A stretch of DNA of 64,000 nucleotides, from the NCBI GenBank assembly GCA_051025295.1, contig JBMGJV010000024.1. The stretch is one strand, 5' to 3'. Within the stretch, counting starts at the first letter, position 1, and every line of letters begins with the position of its first letter. The notes beneath the pieces were generated by a model that did not search any database, had not been told where the DNA came from, and saw only the letters and a program-made list of their open reading frames with translations. The translations under genes were made by a program, and so were the position numbers. Below, in pieces: positions 50,955-60,269 of the stretch. Origin of the DNA: KBS-83 sp051025295. GTDB taxonomy: Bacteria > Acidobacteriota > Terriglobia > Terriglobales > Acidobacteriaceae.

Positions 50955-52013
50955 ATGGCCAAGAAGATCGAGATGGAGGAGCGAGCGGCGGCGCGACGGC
51001 ACAGCGCGACACGCTTCGACGTGCTGGTGATCGGCGCAGGGCCGACCGGGCTGGCGTGCGCCATCGAGACGCAGAAGCGCGGCATGCGCTCGGTGCTGGT
51101 GGACAAGGGCTGCCTGTGCAACTCGATCTTTCACTACCCGGCGAACATGACGTTCTTCACCACGCCGGAGCTGCTTGAGATCGGCGATATTCCGTTCTCC
51201 AGCCCCAATCAGAAGCCGACGCGCGACGAGGCGCTCGAGTACTACCGCAAGGTCACGGACCACTACCAGCTCGACGTGCGGCAGTATGAGCGAGTGCTGC
51301 GGGTGGACGGAGCGGACGGTGCGTTCGAGGTGCGGGTGGCGGATCGCTTTGGCCGCGAGCAGACATACATCACGCGCAAGATTGTGGTGGCGACCGGCTA
51401 CTACGACCTGCCGAACTATCTCGACATCCCGGGCGAGACGCTGCCCAAGGTGCGGCACTACTACGACGATCCGCACCCGTTTTACGACATGGATGTGGTG
51501 GTGATCGGGGGCAAGAATTCGGCGGCCATTGCGGCGCTCGACCTGTGGCGGCACGGAGCGCGCGTGACGCTGGTGCACCGCGGGCCGAAGATGCACCACC
51601 ATGTGAAGTACTGGATTCTGCCGGACATCGAGAACCGCATCAAGGCAGGCGAGGTGGAGGCGTACTTCAACAGCGATGTTGCGGCGATTCACGAAGACAC
51701 GGTCGAGGTGCGGACGCCGGATGGTCCGCGTGTGCTGCGCAATGACTTCGTCTTCGCGTTGACCGGGTATCGCCCGGACTTCGCGTTTCTGGAGTCGCTG
51801 GGCATTGCAATCGACGGGAAGGATCGTTGCCCGGCGTGCGATCCGGCGAGCCTGGAGAGCAATGTGCCGGGGATTTACCTGGCCGGCGTGATTGTCGCCG
51901 GGTCCCGCACGAATGAGATCTTCATCGAGAACGGGCGCTTTCACGGGCGGCAAATCGCCACGGATATCGCGGCCAGGCAGGACGTTGCAGTGGTGGAGCC
52001 GTCGCTGCGTTAG
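50955..52013 (+). CDS. ypdA: YpdA-type bacillithiol disulfide reductase
   Basis: 352 residues, FAD/NADPH oxidoreductase of the YpdA (Bdr) family. FAD motif FDVLVIGAGPTGLACAIETQKRG (about 22-44), the YpdA-specific CLCNSIFHYPANMTFFTTPELLEIG with conserved Cys and His, NADPH site DVVVIGGKNSAAIAALDLWRHGARVTLVHRG, and a C-terminal VPGIYLAGVIVAGSRTNEIFIENGRFHG. The family reduces bacillithiol disulfide to the thiol. Bacillithiol synthesis genes (bshA, bshB, bshC) are not identified in this window. The preceding PIG-L protein is exported and is probably not BshB. Confidence 0.88.
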   Translation: MAKKIEMEERAAARRHSATRFDVLVIGAGPTGLACAIETQKRGMRSVLVDKGCLCNSIFHYPANMTFFTTPELLEIGDIPFSSPNQKPTRDEALEYYRKVTDHYQLDVRQYERVLRVDGADGAFEVRVADRFGREQTYITRKIVVATGYYDLPNYLDIPGETLPKVRHYYDDPHPFYDMDVVVIGGKNSAAIAALDLWRHGARVTLVHRGPKMHHHVKYWILPDIENRIKAGEVEAYFNSDVAAIHEDTVEVRTPDGPRVLRNDFVFALTGYRPDFAFLESLGIAIDGKDRCPACDPASLESNVPGIYLAGVIVAGSRTNEIFIENGRFHGRQIATDIAARQDVAVVEPSLR

Positions 52014-52181
52014 GCAAACGTTAGGCGAAAGTTCCGCTTCCGCTGGGGCCACGGGGCAGAGTAGGCTCTTGCTAAGGCCAAGTCACCTTGAGGATTTCAT
52101 CGAGCGTGCGACCATTCGCGCTCTGATCCGTCTCAAACAGGGGGAAGTGACGGCCCCGCTGCCAGCAAAGGACTGAACGGA

Positions 52182-54077
52182 ATGCCCTGGTACCGGTACC
52201 GCACGATACGCAGTCGACTGACGATCGGCTTTGTCGTGCTGGAGCTGCTGTTCACATTCTGCTTTGCTGCCCTCATCCTGCGAACTGAGCTGGGCGAGAT
52301 TCATACACGCGCGAACCGCCGGCTGGATCAGCAGGTCTCGCTGCTCTCGGCGATCGCCACCGACGCCATCGCTGACAATCAGCCGCACCAACTGCAAGCA
52401 TTGATGGAGGCGATGAGCCGGAGCACGGCAGTGTCGTTTCTGCGCTTCACAGACCCGGCAGGACGATCGCTGGTCGAGCCGAGCGAGTCGGTTCGTGCGA
52501 CGCAGCTCAACCCGATCGAGCAGGAGATGCTGAACCGCGCGCCGCTGCGTGCGCAGGTCTTTCGCAATGTCGGGGGCGATCGTGAGGCCATCGGACCGGT
52601 GCGCAATGGCAGCACACTGCTTGGTTATGCGTGGGTGGCGGAGAACCGGCACCCGGAGCAGCAGGAGATTCGCGACCTGCTGCGAGTCGCGATCCTGGCT
52701 GCGCTGCTGGGGGCGGTCGGATGCCTGTTCGTGTCAGCGTGGCTGGCGCGATCAATCACGCGGCCGCTGCACCTGGTGATGGATGCGACGCGCCGGCTGA
52801 TCCGCGATCCGGAGACCAAGCAGGGCTTTCCGCTCGAGGTGTCCGAGACGAACGAGGCGGGCGAACTGGCAGAGGCGTTCAACCTGCTGGTGCTTTCGAT
52901 GGAGGAGCAGCGCAGCGGACTGAATGACACGCTGGCACTGCTCGACTCGATGCTGGCGCACGCGCCGATCGGGTTTGCATTTCTGGACCGGCAGCGGCGG
53001 TTCATCCGGGTGAACCAATTCCTTTCGTCCGGGCTGGGTGTGCCGTTGACGCGCTTTCTGGGCAGCATGCCGGATGACCTCTTCGATCCTCCCGAAGCCG
53101 AGCGCCTGCACGGTCAGCTGGCCCGCGTCTTCGATGGCGCCTATGCGGAGCCGCTGGAGCTACAAGTGGAGGACGGCGACGGCAAGCCGCGCAGCTGGGT
53201 CGTGAGCATGTACCCGGTGAAGAGTGGACAGCAGGAGATCCGCTGGGCGGGCGCGGTGCTGATCGACACGACGGAGCGCCGCCGCTCCGAGGATGCGCTG
53301 CGCCGCACGGAGAAGCTGGCCGCGGCCGGGCAGCTCGCTGCGTCCATCGCGCACGAGATCAACAACCCGCTTGAGGCAGTGACGAACCTGCTGTTCCTGC
53401 TGAAGGCACAGCCGGACCTGAACGAAGATGCAGAGCGGTTCACGGACATGGCACAGCACGAGCTGGCGCGTGTGTCAGAAATCACGCAGCAGACACTGCG
53501 ATTTTATCGGCCGTCCACCCTGCCGGCGCAGGCGAATCTGGGCGAACTGCTCGATTCGATCCTGACGCTGCACAGCGGCCGTGTTCACACGCTGCGCGTG
53601 ACGGTGGAGCGGCGCTACGGCAAGAACATCGAGATCCACTGCCTGGCCGGGGCCCTGCGCCAGGTGTTCGCAAACCTGGTGACGAATGCGCTGGACGCGC
53701 TGGGCAGCAGCGGCGGACGGCTGCTGGTGCGAGCGCGGCGCTCGCACGCGTGGCAGGACGGCCGCTCCGGTGTGCGCGTGGTTGTCGCGGATACCGGGTG
53801 CGGCATGCCGGAAGCGGTGCAGCGCCGGATCTTCGAGCCGTTCTTCACGACCAAGATGGCGACCGGCACGGGGCTGGGCCTCTGGGTCACGCAGGACATC
53901 ATGAACAAGCACCATGGCCTCATCCGGGCGCGCAGCCGCTCAGCGACTCCTGTGGTCGATGGCGTGGGGACCGCGCGGACCGGCACAGTGTTCATGCTGT
54001 TCTTCCCCGACGATGGCGTCGAGCCTGTTGCGGCACATGAGACGGCAAAGCCAGTCGAGGCCGCAGCCGTCTCCTGA
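52182..54077 (+). CDS. Membrane sensor histidine kinase (HAMP-PAS)
   Basis: 631 residues. TM helix 1 LTIGFVVLELLFTFCFAALIL (about 12-32), a periplasmic sensory loop, TM helix 2 VAILAALLGAVGCLFVSAWLA (about 168-188), HAMP (to about 245), a PAS domain (about 250-365; MLAHAPIGFAFLDRQRRFIRVN, WAGAVLIDTTERRRSE), then the HisKA domain with SIAHEINNPLEAVTNLLFLL (His at about 391) and a HATPase domain: N box VFANLVTNALDAL, G1 VVADTGCGMPEAV, G2 GTGLGLWVTQDIM. All catalytic boxes are complete. No response regulator gene is adjacent, so the partner is encoded elsewhere. The convergent protease gene follows. Confidence 0.9.
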   Translation: MPWYRYRTIRSRLTIGFVVLELLFTFCFAALILRTELGEIHTRANRRLDQQVSLLSAIATDAIADNQPHQLQALMEAMSRSTAVSFLRFTDPAGRSLVEPSESVRATQLNPIEQEMLNRAPLRAQVFRNVGGDREAIGPVRNGSTLLGYAWVAENRHPEQQEIRDLLRVAILAALLGAVGCLFVSAWLARSITRPLHLVMDATRRLIRDPETKQGFPLEVSETNEAGELAEAFNLLVLSMEEQRSGLNDTLALLDSMLAHAPIGFAFLDRQRRFIRVNQFLSSGLGVPLTRFLGSMPDDLFDPPEAERLHGQLARVFDGAYAEPLELQVEDGDGKPRSWVVSMYPVKSGQQEIRWAGAVLIDTTERRRSEDALRRTEKLAAAGQLAASIAHEINNPLEAVTNLLFLLKAQPDLNEDAERFTDMAQHELARVSEITQQTLRFYRPSTLPAQANLGELLDSILTLHSGRVHTLRVTVERRYGKNIEIHCLAGALRQVFANLVTNALDALGSSGGRLLVRARRSHAWQDGRSGVRVVVADTGCGMPEAVQRRIFEPFFTTKMATGTGLGLWVTQDIMNKHHGLIRARSRSATPVVDGVGTARTGTVFMLFFPDDGVEPVAAHETAKPVEAAAVS

Positions 54078-54105
54078 CGCCGGGCTGAACGAACAACGAA
54101 ATCTT

Positions 54106-56340
54106 CTAGTGAGAGATTGCCGCGGGCAGTGGCTGCGCCGCGGCGTGCGCGTTGACGCGGATGGGGCTGAGCACGCGATAGCGCACACGCACACCGCCGA
54201 TGGTGGCGGGCGCAGAGCGCGGCCTGCGCGTGCGATCGACGAAGACCATGAGGGCGGCCTCCTGCGGATGGTCGAGGCTCTGCGACACGCCGATGCCGAA
54301 GTAGGCGGGATCGCTGAGCACCTCGGCGGTGTGCTGCTGCGCGACGGCGCGGGCCGCGTCGAGCACTGTAGCCGAGAGGTGAATGCCGGTGGTGGCGGTC
54401 GCGTTTGCAGCCACGGTGTTGCTGGCGAGATCGTGCGCGGTGGTCGCGATCACCCGGGTCGGGAGTCCACCGAGGGTCTGCGGAACTGTGACGTCGTTGG
54501 CGTGGTCGCGATCGACATAGACGAGCACTGCAGGCTGTCCGGGCTGATCAAGGCTGACGCCTGCCGCGAGACCGAGGATGCCCTTGCCTGGATCAACGAG
54601 CCGGGCGGATTCGCGGGCGACGACGGCCTGCGCGGCACCGAGTGCGATCTCTGCGACGGCGCTGCTGCTGCGGGCCGTGTTGCTGTCGAAGTCGAGGCAG
54701 GTGACGGGATGTGGCGCGCCACCGACGACGGAGAAGCTGGTGCCAGCCGGCGCACTGCTGTACTGCGCAAGCTCCGTGAGCACATCCCCGATGGGGTTCG
54801 CGAAGCTCTCGCCGGGTGAGGTGCTGGTGCCGCTCGAGGCTGCGTAGAACAGCCCGACGGGCTGCGCGTTTGACGTATCGACGACGAGCGCTCCGGAGTC
54901 GCCGGAATCGGAGAACGAGTTGCCGGGAATGCCGATCTGGTTGATGAAGGTCTTCGCTGTGTAGAACTGCGTCTCTGCGGCGTCCTTGTAATAGGACACC
55001 TTGACGGCGGCGTTGATCACGTCGACGGTCGAGCAGGTCAGCCCGGTGGTGCGGCCGCTCTTCGCCACGCGCAGGTTGTTGAGATTGGCCGCGGTGAGCG
55101 CCTCTCCGGTGCCGCCGGCGGGCGCGGCGGCGCCGATCGCATTCGTACCGCTCCCGGGTGCGCCGAGCGAGAGGATCGCGCCTGTGCTGTCAACGGAGGC
55201 CGCGCTGGTGTTCGCGAGTGCGGCGTCGATGTTGACAGAGTTGTTGAGCAGCGGCGCCCAGTACTGGAGCGTGCCGATGCTGCGCATGCCGGTGCTGCCG
55301 GTGGTGAGCTGGGTGCAACCGGTATCGACGAGGCCGGGTTGGATGATGCTGTTGCCGGCGCCGGCCTGGTCAGACTCCGCGAGCACGTGATTGTTGCTGA
55401 GGATGTAGAGATTGCTGGCCTGGTCCGCGACGAGCGCGCCAAGTGTGCCGCTGGCGCAGTCGAGGATGTTGCCCGAGGCATCGACGTCCACATCGTTATT
55501 GTTGCCGCCGGAGGAGCCCATCTGGACGGCCGAGGTCTGCGCTGCCTGGTTCGAGAGTGGGGAGCTGTTGAGGCCGGCACTGTTCAGCAGTAGCCTGCTG
55601 CTGGTGACGGTGCCGGGGTTTGACTGCACGGTGCCCAGGATGTAGACGGGCTGTGCCGGCACAGCGGATGGAGCCGTGTAGGTAACCGTGCAGCTCGTGT
55701 AACTGGGGTTTGCGGAGCGGGGGCTGCTGCGCTGGCAGTGCGTGCTGCTGAGCGTGCCGGCGGTGGAGCCCGGGCTGGCCGCGCTGGTCGGCGATGTAGA
55801 GAGGCTCCACTGGACGGTGCCGCCGCCGACTTCGCTGATCGACGCGGTCAGGGGCAGCGTCGCTCCGGGCGAGAGCGCGGCGTTCTCAGGCGTGACCGGC
55901 TGGATGAAGCTGGGGGTGACGGTGATGACGGCGCTGGCGCTCTGGAAGGTGTTGCTGGTGAGGTTGGCCTGCACCTTCACCTGCACGGAGTCCTGCGATA
56001 ACGCGCTGGGCGGCAGGTAGAGACCGCTGCTGTCGATGGAGCCTTCGCCGAAGTTGGTGTCGTTCTGGCCGGCCACGATCACCCAGTGGACGTTGGTTGC
56101 GGGCGTTCCGTCAGGCAGTGTGGCGCTGAACTGAAGCTGGCCGCTGGTGCTGATGCTGCTCGTGCCGGGTGTGATCGAGAAGGTGCCGGCCGAGGGGTTT
56201 GCGCTGTATCCAGATCCGCCGCAGCCCGCAATCGCGAGCGCCAGTGGAAGCAGCGTTGCGAGCAGACGCGTGCGGCCATGGGCGGGCTGCGCCGGCGCAG
56301 CGGGCATGGGGGGTACCGTGATGGAGTCTGAGCGGAGCAT
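54106..56340 (-). CDS. NAL1-like serine protease lipoprotein
   Basis: 744 residues from ATG 56340 (the frame continues upstream). Lipobox IAGC with Cys40 follows a hydrophobic segment (RLLATLLPLALAIAG), so it is likely lipid-anchored. Residues 45-280 are Ig-like and Ser/Thr/Gly-rich (TFSITPGTSSISTSGQLQFSATLPDG). A trypsin-fold domain of the NAL1 type follows: NLYILSNNHVLAES (His about 318), NNSVNIDAALANTSAA (Asp about 372) and SDSGDSGALVVDT (Ser about 482), so a full triad is present. C-terminal repeats with LVYVDRDHANDVTVPQTLGGLPTRVI and ALMVFVDRTRRPRSAPATIGG look like two copies of a small domain. Substrate unknown. Confidence 0.75.
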   Translation of the reverse strand: MLRSDSITVPPMPAAPAQPAHGRTRLLATLLPLALAIAGCGGSGYSANPSAGTFSITPGTSSISTSGQLQFSATLPDGTPATNVHWVIVAGQNDTNFGEGSIDSSGLYLPPSALSQDSVQVKVQANLTSNTFQSASAVITVTPSFIQPVTPENAALSPGATLPLTASISEVGGGTVQWSLSTSPTSAASPGSTAGTLSSTHCQRSSPRSANPSYTSCTVTYTAPSAVPAQPVYILGTVQSNPGTVTSSRLLLNSAGLNSSPLSNQAAQTSAVQMGSSGGNNNDVDVDASGNILDCASGTLGALVADQASNLYILSNNHVLAESDQAGAGNSIIQPGLVDTGCTQLTTGSTGMRSIGTLQYWAPLLNNSVNIDAALANTSAASVDSTGAILSLGAPGSGTNAIGAAAPAGGTGEALTAANLNNLRVAKSGRTTGLTCSTVDVINAAVKVSYYKDAAETQFYTAKTFINQIGIPGNSFSDSGDSGALVVDTSNAQPVGLFYAASSGTSTSPGESFANPIGDVLTELAQYSSAPAGTSFSVVGGAPHPVTCLDFDSNTARSSSAVAEIALGAAQAVVARESARLVDPGKGILGLAAGVSLDQPGQPAVLVYVDRDHANDVTVPQTLGGLPTRVIATTAHDLASNTVAANATATTGIHLSATVLDAARAVAQQHTAEVLSDPAYFGIGVSQSLDHPQEAALMVFVDRTRRPRSAPATIGGVRVRYRVLSPIRVNAHAAAQPLPAAISH

Positions 56341-56509
56341 CGGCAACCGTGACTGCGTCTCCTGCTGATTGTACGTTTCGACGATGGACGGCCGCTGCGC
56401 ACGAAGGTTGCAGTGGGCGGCGTTCGCAAACGCACGGCTGCTGCCAGCCTTAGTGACGCAGACGGGGCAGGGAAGTTGTGCGGCGGAGTGTGAAGATTCG
56501 TCGGGAGTG

Positions 56510-57391
56510 TCAGGACAGGATGCGGCGCAGGAAGCTGCGCATGCCGATCCAGCCCAGGATGCCAAAGGAGACGAGCAGGGCAAAGACGATGGCGAGCGGG
56601 TGCATGTGCGGCACGCCTGGGGTGAGCGCGGCGCGCAGCCCCTCGCTCATGTAGACGATGGGATTCACCAGCACCGCGATCTGCAGCCAGCGGATCTGCT
56701 GGAGGAACGCCCATGGGTAGTAGACGCAGCCGAGAAAGGTGATCGGGACGACCACGATCGAGAAGATGAGGCCGATCTGCTTGGGCGGCACGCTGGCGCC
56801 GATGGCAAGGCCGAGCGCGCCGGCGACCAGGCTGGCCAGCACCAGCACGACGATGAGCAGCGGCCAGCTGGCGACATGCACCGCTACAGGTGTGGCCGGA
56901 ATGTAAATGGCGAGGGGCATCACGAGCAGTGCGGCAAAGATGCTCTGCAATGCGGAGAAGCAGACCTTCTCAAACGCTACGAAGCCGACCGGCAGGGGAC
57001 ACATGACGCGGTCGTCAATCTCGCGCGTGATGCCGAACTCAGCCGACAGCGGCAGCGCGACGGCGGCGATGCCGGTGAACATGATGGCGACGGCCATCAG
57101 GCCGGGGAGCAGAACGGTTCCGAAGTTGACGCCGGAGGCGGTCATTGCGGCATTCGACTGCATGGGGTTGGCGCCGCGCGCGCCCATGTGCGGGATGACG
57201 TAGGTGAAGACAAAGAGGAACAGCAGCGGTTGCATGATGACGCGCACCGCGAAGGCGAAGAGCTCACGCCGCAGCACGCGGAAGTCGCGCAGCATGAGGC
57301 CGGCGAAGGCGGAGAGCATGGAGGCCGAGCGCGCAGGTGGGCCGGCCGGCGGCGCAGTCGAGAGCAGAGGGGCGGAGGCGGAGCTACTCAC
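56510..57391 (-). CDS. ABC-2 type transporter permease
   Basis: 293 residues, six predicted helices (RVIMQPLLFLFVFTYVIPHMG, FGTVLLPGLMAVAIMFTGIAAVALPLSAEFG, IFAALLVMPLAIYIPATPV, WPLLIVVLVLASLVAGALGLAIGA, IGLIFSIVVVPITFLGCVYYPW, LAIVFALLVSFGILGWIG), the ABC-2 family layout of DrrB, NodJ and related exporters. Overlaps the ATPase gene by eight bases, so the two proteins form one exporter. The N-terminus is Ala/Pro-rich and soluble. Cargo is unknown; a lipid, polysaccharide or drug is possible. Confidence 0.88.
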   Translation of the reverse strand: MSSSASAPLLSTAPPAGPPARSASMLSAFAGLMLRDFRVLRRELFAFAVRVIMQPLLFLFVFTYVIPHMGARGANPMQSNAAMTASGVNFGTVLLPGLMAVAIMFTGIAAVALPLSAEFGITREIDDRVMCPLPVGFVAFEKVCFSALQSIFAALLVMPLAIYIPATPVAVHVASWPLLIVVLVLASLVAGALGLAIGASVPPKQIGLIFSIVVVPITFLGCVYYPWAFLQQIRWLQIAVLVNPIVYMSEGLRAALTPGVPHMHPLAIVFALLVSFGILGWIGMRSFLRRILS

Positions 57392-58325
57392 GGAGGTCTC
57401 TCCCGGTCATGCGGATGAAGACGGTTTCGAGGCTGGGCTCTGTCATGGTGAGGTCGCGCAGGCCGGCGGTGGACGCAGTCTCGACGATGCGGGGTAGCAG
57501 CCCATCGATGGCGCGTGCAAAGACGCGAAGGCCGGTGGGCGTGACCTCAGCCGCGGTGACCTGAGGCAGCGAGCGAAAGGTGCCGGCGAGCGTCTCAAGC
57601 TGGTCGAGGGAGCGCAGCTTGAGATCGAATGCCGTCTCGCCGCCGCCCGACGCCTTGATGGCCGCGGGCGTATCCAGCGCGAGGATGCGGCCATGATCGA
57701 TGATGGCGAGCCGGTCGCAGAGGGTGTCCGCCTCTTCCATGTAGTGCGTGGTCAGCACGACGGTGATACCTTCCTGGCGCAGCGCGGTGACGGCGTCCCA
57801 CATGGCGATGCGGCTCTGCGGGTCGAGGCCGGCGCTGGGCTCATCGAGGAAGAGCACGCGCGGTCGATGCGCGATGGCGCGCGCGATCTGCACCCGCTGC
57901 TGCAGTCCACCGGAGAGCTGGCTCGGCATGGCCTTGCCACGTTCGCCGAGGTGGAACTGCTCGAGCAGTGACTGCGCGCGTGACGAGGAGTCGGCGGAGG
58001 TGAAGCCGAAGTAGCGGCAGTGGAAGTAGATGTTCTCGAAGATGGTGAGCGAGCGATCAAGGGTGTTGTATTGCGGCACGACCCCGATCAGCCGGCGTGC
58101 GGCGGAGGGGTGGCGCACCACGTCGACACCGGCGATGGCGACGGTGCCCGAGGTGGGCAGCGCGCGGGTGGTGGAGATGCTGATGGTGGTGGTCTTGCCG
58201 GCACCATTGGGCCCGAGCAGGCCGAAGATCTCGCCCTCGTTGACGGCCAGCGAGATGCCATCGAGCGCGGTGACGCGCTGCTTGCCGGTGTAGATCTTGC
58301 TGAGGCGATCGAGGCTGACGATCAA
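57384..58325 (-). CDS. ABC transporter ATP-binding protein
   Basis: 313 residues. Walker A GLLGPNGAGKTTTI (about 34-47), Q-loop in VVPQYNTLDRSLT, signature LSGGLQQRVQIARA, Walker B VLFLDEPSAGLDP, and H-loop TTHYMEE. The C-terminal extension (about 230-313) is the type seen in DrrA/NodI/CcmA-like exporters. First gene of a two-gene unit with the permease that follows. The Leu in LSGGLQQ, where most have Gly-Gln, is a minor variant. Function: ATP-driven export. Confidence 0.9.
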   Translation of the reverse strand: MIVSLDRLSKIYTGKQRVTALDGISLAVNEGEIFGLLGPNGAGKTTTISISTTRALPTSGTVAIAGVDVVRHPSAARRLIGVVPQYNTLDRSLTIFENIYFHCRYFGFTSADSSSRAQSLLEQFHLGERGKAMPSQLSGGLQQRVQIARAIAHRPRVLFLDEPSAGLDPQSRIAMWDAVTALRQEGITVVLTTHYMEEADTLCDRLAIIDHGRILALDTPAAIKASGGGETAFDLKLRSLDQLETLAGTFRSLPQVTAAEVTPTGLRVFARAIDGLLPRIVETASTAGLRDLTMTEPSLETVFIRMTGRDLRE

Positions 58326-58568
58326 GCGCGGGTGGGCTCCGGGGAGAGCCGGATGCGGGCGCGGCTCGCGCTCAGTCTACATGGGCAGTTTTGGCGTGAT
58401 GACAAAGCTCCAGCCGCGGGGAATACGGCCGGAGCACTTGTCAAACAGCGGTCACTGCGAAGAGCGGATGCCGAACGAGAGGCGTCGGCGAGAGAAGCGC
58501 ACCGGCTGGTGCAAAGGTTTCCGGTCTGGTTGCCGGATGGACAGCCGGTGCAAGCGGAGCAGGTTTGT

Positions 58569-58844
58569 TTAGGCAGCGACCGTCTTGCGGCGTGCGGCGC
58601 GGCGTGCCTCGTCGGTGGACGGCATCATCGCAACCCCGGCTGTGAGTTCTGCAGCGCGCAACTGACGCAGCTCACGACGGTTCAGAGGCTTCATCGTCTC
58701 CCGGGAGTAGAACACCTGATTGCTGCACTCCATGCACACCTTGTAGGTGTGGCCAGCGATGGTGAACGGGCGAGAGAGATTGCTGTGGCGGCAGCCGAAG
58801 ATAGCCTCAAAGATGGACTGCAGAAACTCCAGTATCCAATTCAT
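58569..58844 (-). CDS. Small zinc-ribbon-like protein
   Basis: 91 residues from ATG 58844 (GAGGAG seven bases upstream). It starts with a short hydrophobic helix MNWILEFLQSIFEAIF (2-16), then GCRHSNLSRPFTIAGHTYKVCMECSNQVFYSRETMKPL, in which C-x-H and C-x2-C could bind one metal. The C-terminus is basic (RRELRQLRAAELTAGV ... EARRAARRKTVAA). Similar small Cys/His proteins are frequent in Acidobacteriota; the fold could be a zinc ribbon. Function unknown. Stands alone between the ABC genes and the alcohol dehydrogenase. Confidence 0.65.
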   Translation of the reverse strand: MNWILEFLQSIFEAIFGCRHSNLSRPFTIAGHTYKVCMECSNQVFYSRETMKPLNRRELRQLRAAELTAGVAMMPSTDEARRAARRKTVAA

Positions 58845-59120
58845 GTCATGCTCCTCACGGTTAAGAGCGGCTTCAGGAACACGTGAACCCCGGAACTGAA
58901 GGTCCAAGTGCACTCATCAGATGCCGAAGGTGAGAAGGAGTCTCCCAGTTTCCCGGAAATATTTTCCGGTTGAACTGAAATGGCACCCCTAAACTCCACT
59001 GCTGGCGATCCGCTGACTCGTACCTTAGCAAGGACGAGCCAGCGGTAGAAGTAGATTTCTTGCCTGCTGCTTACGGGTGAGATGTAGTCACCCGGGAGTT
59101 GGTGCTCGCGGGAATGGTTA

Positions 59121-60137
59121 CTACGGGGTCTTCACGGAGATCACAATCTTGCCAAAGTGGGAGCCATCTTGCATCGTGGTGAACGCCTCACGCGCTTCGC
59201 CGTAGGAGAAGACGCGGTCGACCACGGGCTGGATCCCCAGGCTTTCGATGGCCCGGTTCATGGCTGCGAACTGAGCCCGGGAGCCGACGAAGACGCCATG
59301 TACCTTGAGCAATTTCTGTAGGATAGGGGTGATCTGCAGGTCCTTCTCCCGGCCACCGAGGATGCCGATCTGGGCGATCGTGCCGCCCACCCCCGCTGCC
59401 GCCAGGGATTGCTGGAAGGTGCCGGCGCCGCCGACCTCGACCACCAGATCCACGCCGCGTCCGGCAGTCTGGTGCTGGGCCCACTTGGCCCATTCCGGGT
59501 TGGCGCGGTAGTTGAGTCCGGCATCTAGCCCTAACTTCGTGGCACGCTTCAGCTTTTCATCGCTCGACGAGGTGCCGAGGACCTGGGCCCCGAGCGCCTT
59601 GGCGAACTGCAGGGCGAAGATGGAGACCCCGCCGGTCCCCTGGATCAGGACGGTATCGCCGGGGGCCAGCCGGGCGGCATCGGTGAGGGCGTTCCATGCG
59701 GTCAGCCCCGCGCAGGGCAGCGTGGCGGCCTGTTCGAAGCTGAGCCGGCTGGGAAACGGGAGCACGCCATCCTCCCGGAGCACGACCTGCTGGGCGAGCA
59801 TGCCGTTGATGTCGCCGCCAAGGGCGCCCTTGTGTTTCTCCGGCGTGGGCTGGCCGTCCTGCCAGTTCTGGAAAAAGAGGCCGGTGACCCGATCGCCGAC
59901 CGCGACTCGCGTTACCCCCTCGCCAATAGCGGCGATGGTTCCCGAGCCGTCGGAGCACGGGATCCGGTTGGGCTCGAGCTTTGGGTTGTAGTGGCCGAGG
60001 ACCATCAACAGGTCGCGATAGTTGAGCGAGACAGCGTGCACATCGACGAGCACCTCACCCGGGCCGGGCTGCGGGGTGGGAACTTCGTCGAGCGAGAGCT
60101 GATCGATGCCGAAGGAAGGGATGCGCCAGGCTTTCAT
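59121..60137 (-). CDS. Zinc-independent MDR alcohol dehydrogenase/quinone oxidoreductase-like
   Basis: 338 residues from ATG 60137. NADPH-binding motif IQGTGGVSIFALQFAKALGAQVLGTSSSDEKLK (about 165-197) and the family blocks VHAVSLNYRDLLMVLGHYNPKLEPNRIPCSDGSGTIAAIGEG, GDRVTGLFFQNWQDGQ, and LVVEVGGAGTFQQSLAAAGVGG and VVDRVFSYGEAREAFTTMQDGSHFGKIVI. The catalytic zinc ligands of classical alcohol dehydrogenases are not evident, so an enoyl/quinone reductase type is more likely. Divergent from the DUF885 gene with 132 bases between. Substrate unknown. Confidence 0.88.
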   Translation of the reverse strand: MKAWRIPSFGIDQLSLDEVPTPQPGPGEVLVDVHAVSLNYRDLLMVLGHYNPKLEPNRIPCSDGSGTIAAIGEGVTRVAVGDRVTGLFFQNWQDGQPTPEKHKGALGGDINGMLAQQVVLREDGVLPFPSRLSFEQAATLPCAGLTAWNALTDAARLAPGDTVLIQGTGGVSIFALQFAKALGAQVLGTSSSDEKLKRATKLGLDAGLNYRANPEWAKWAQHQTAGRGVDLVVEVGGAGTFQQSLAAAGVGGTIAQIGILGGREKDLQITPILQKLLKVHGVFVGSRAQFAAMNRAIESLGIQPVVDRVFSYGEAREAFTTMQDGSHFGKIVISVKTP

Positions 60138-60269
60138 GGCTCTATTAGAGCGCGAGCGCAGGCGAAGATGCATGAGTCGACTGGCGGTTTGTCTTCGTCG
60201 CCGGTCCAGCCGGGCAAACCCGGGGTGGAGGAGGCCTCGTATATTGGTGCTTCGGCCAGGAGGTCGGGT

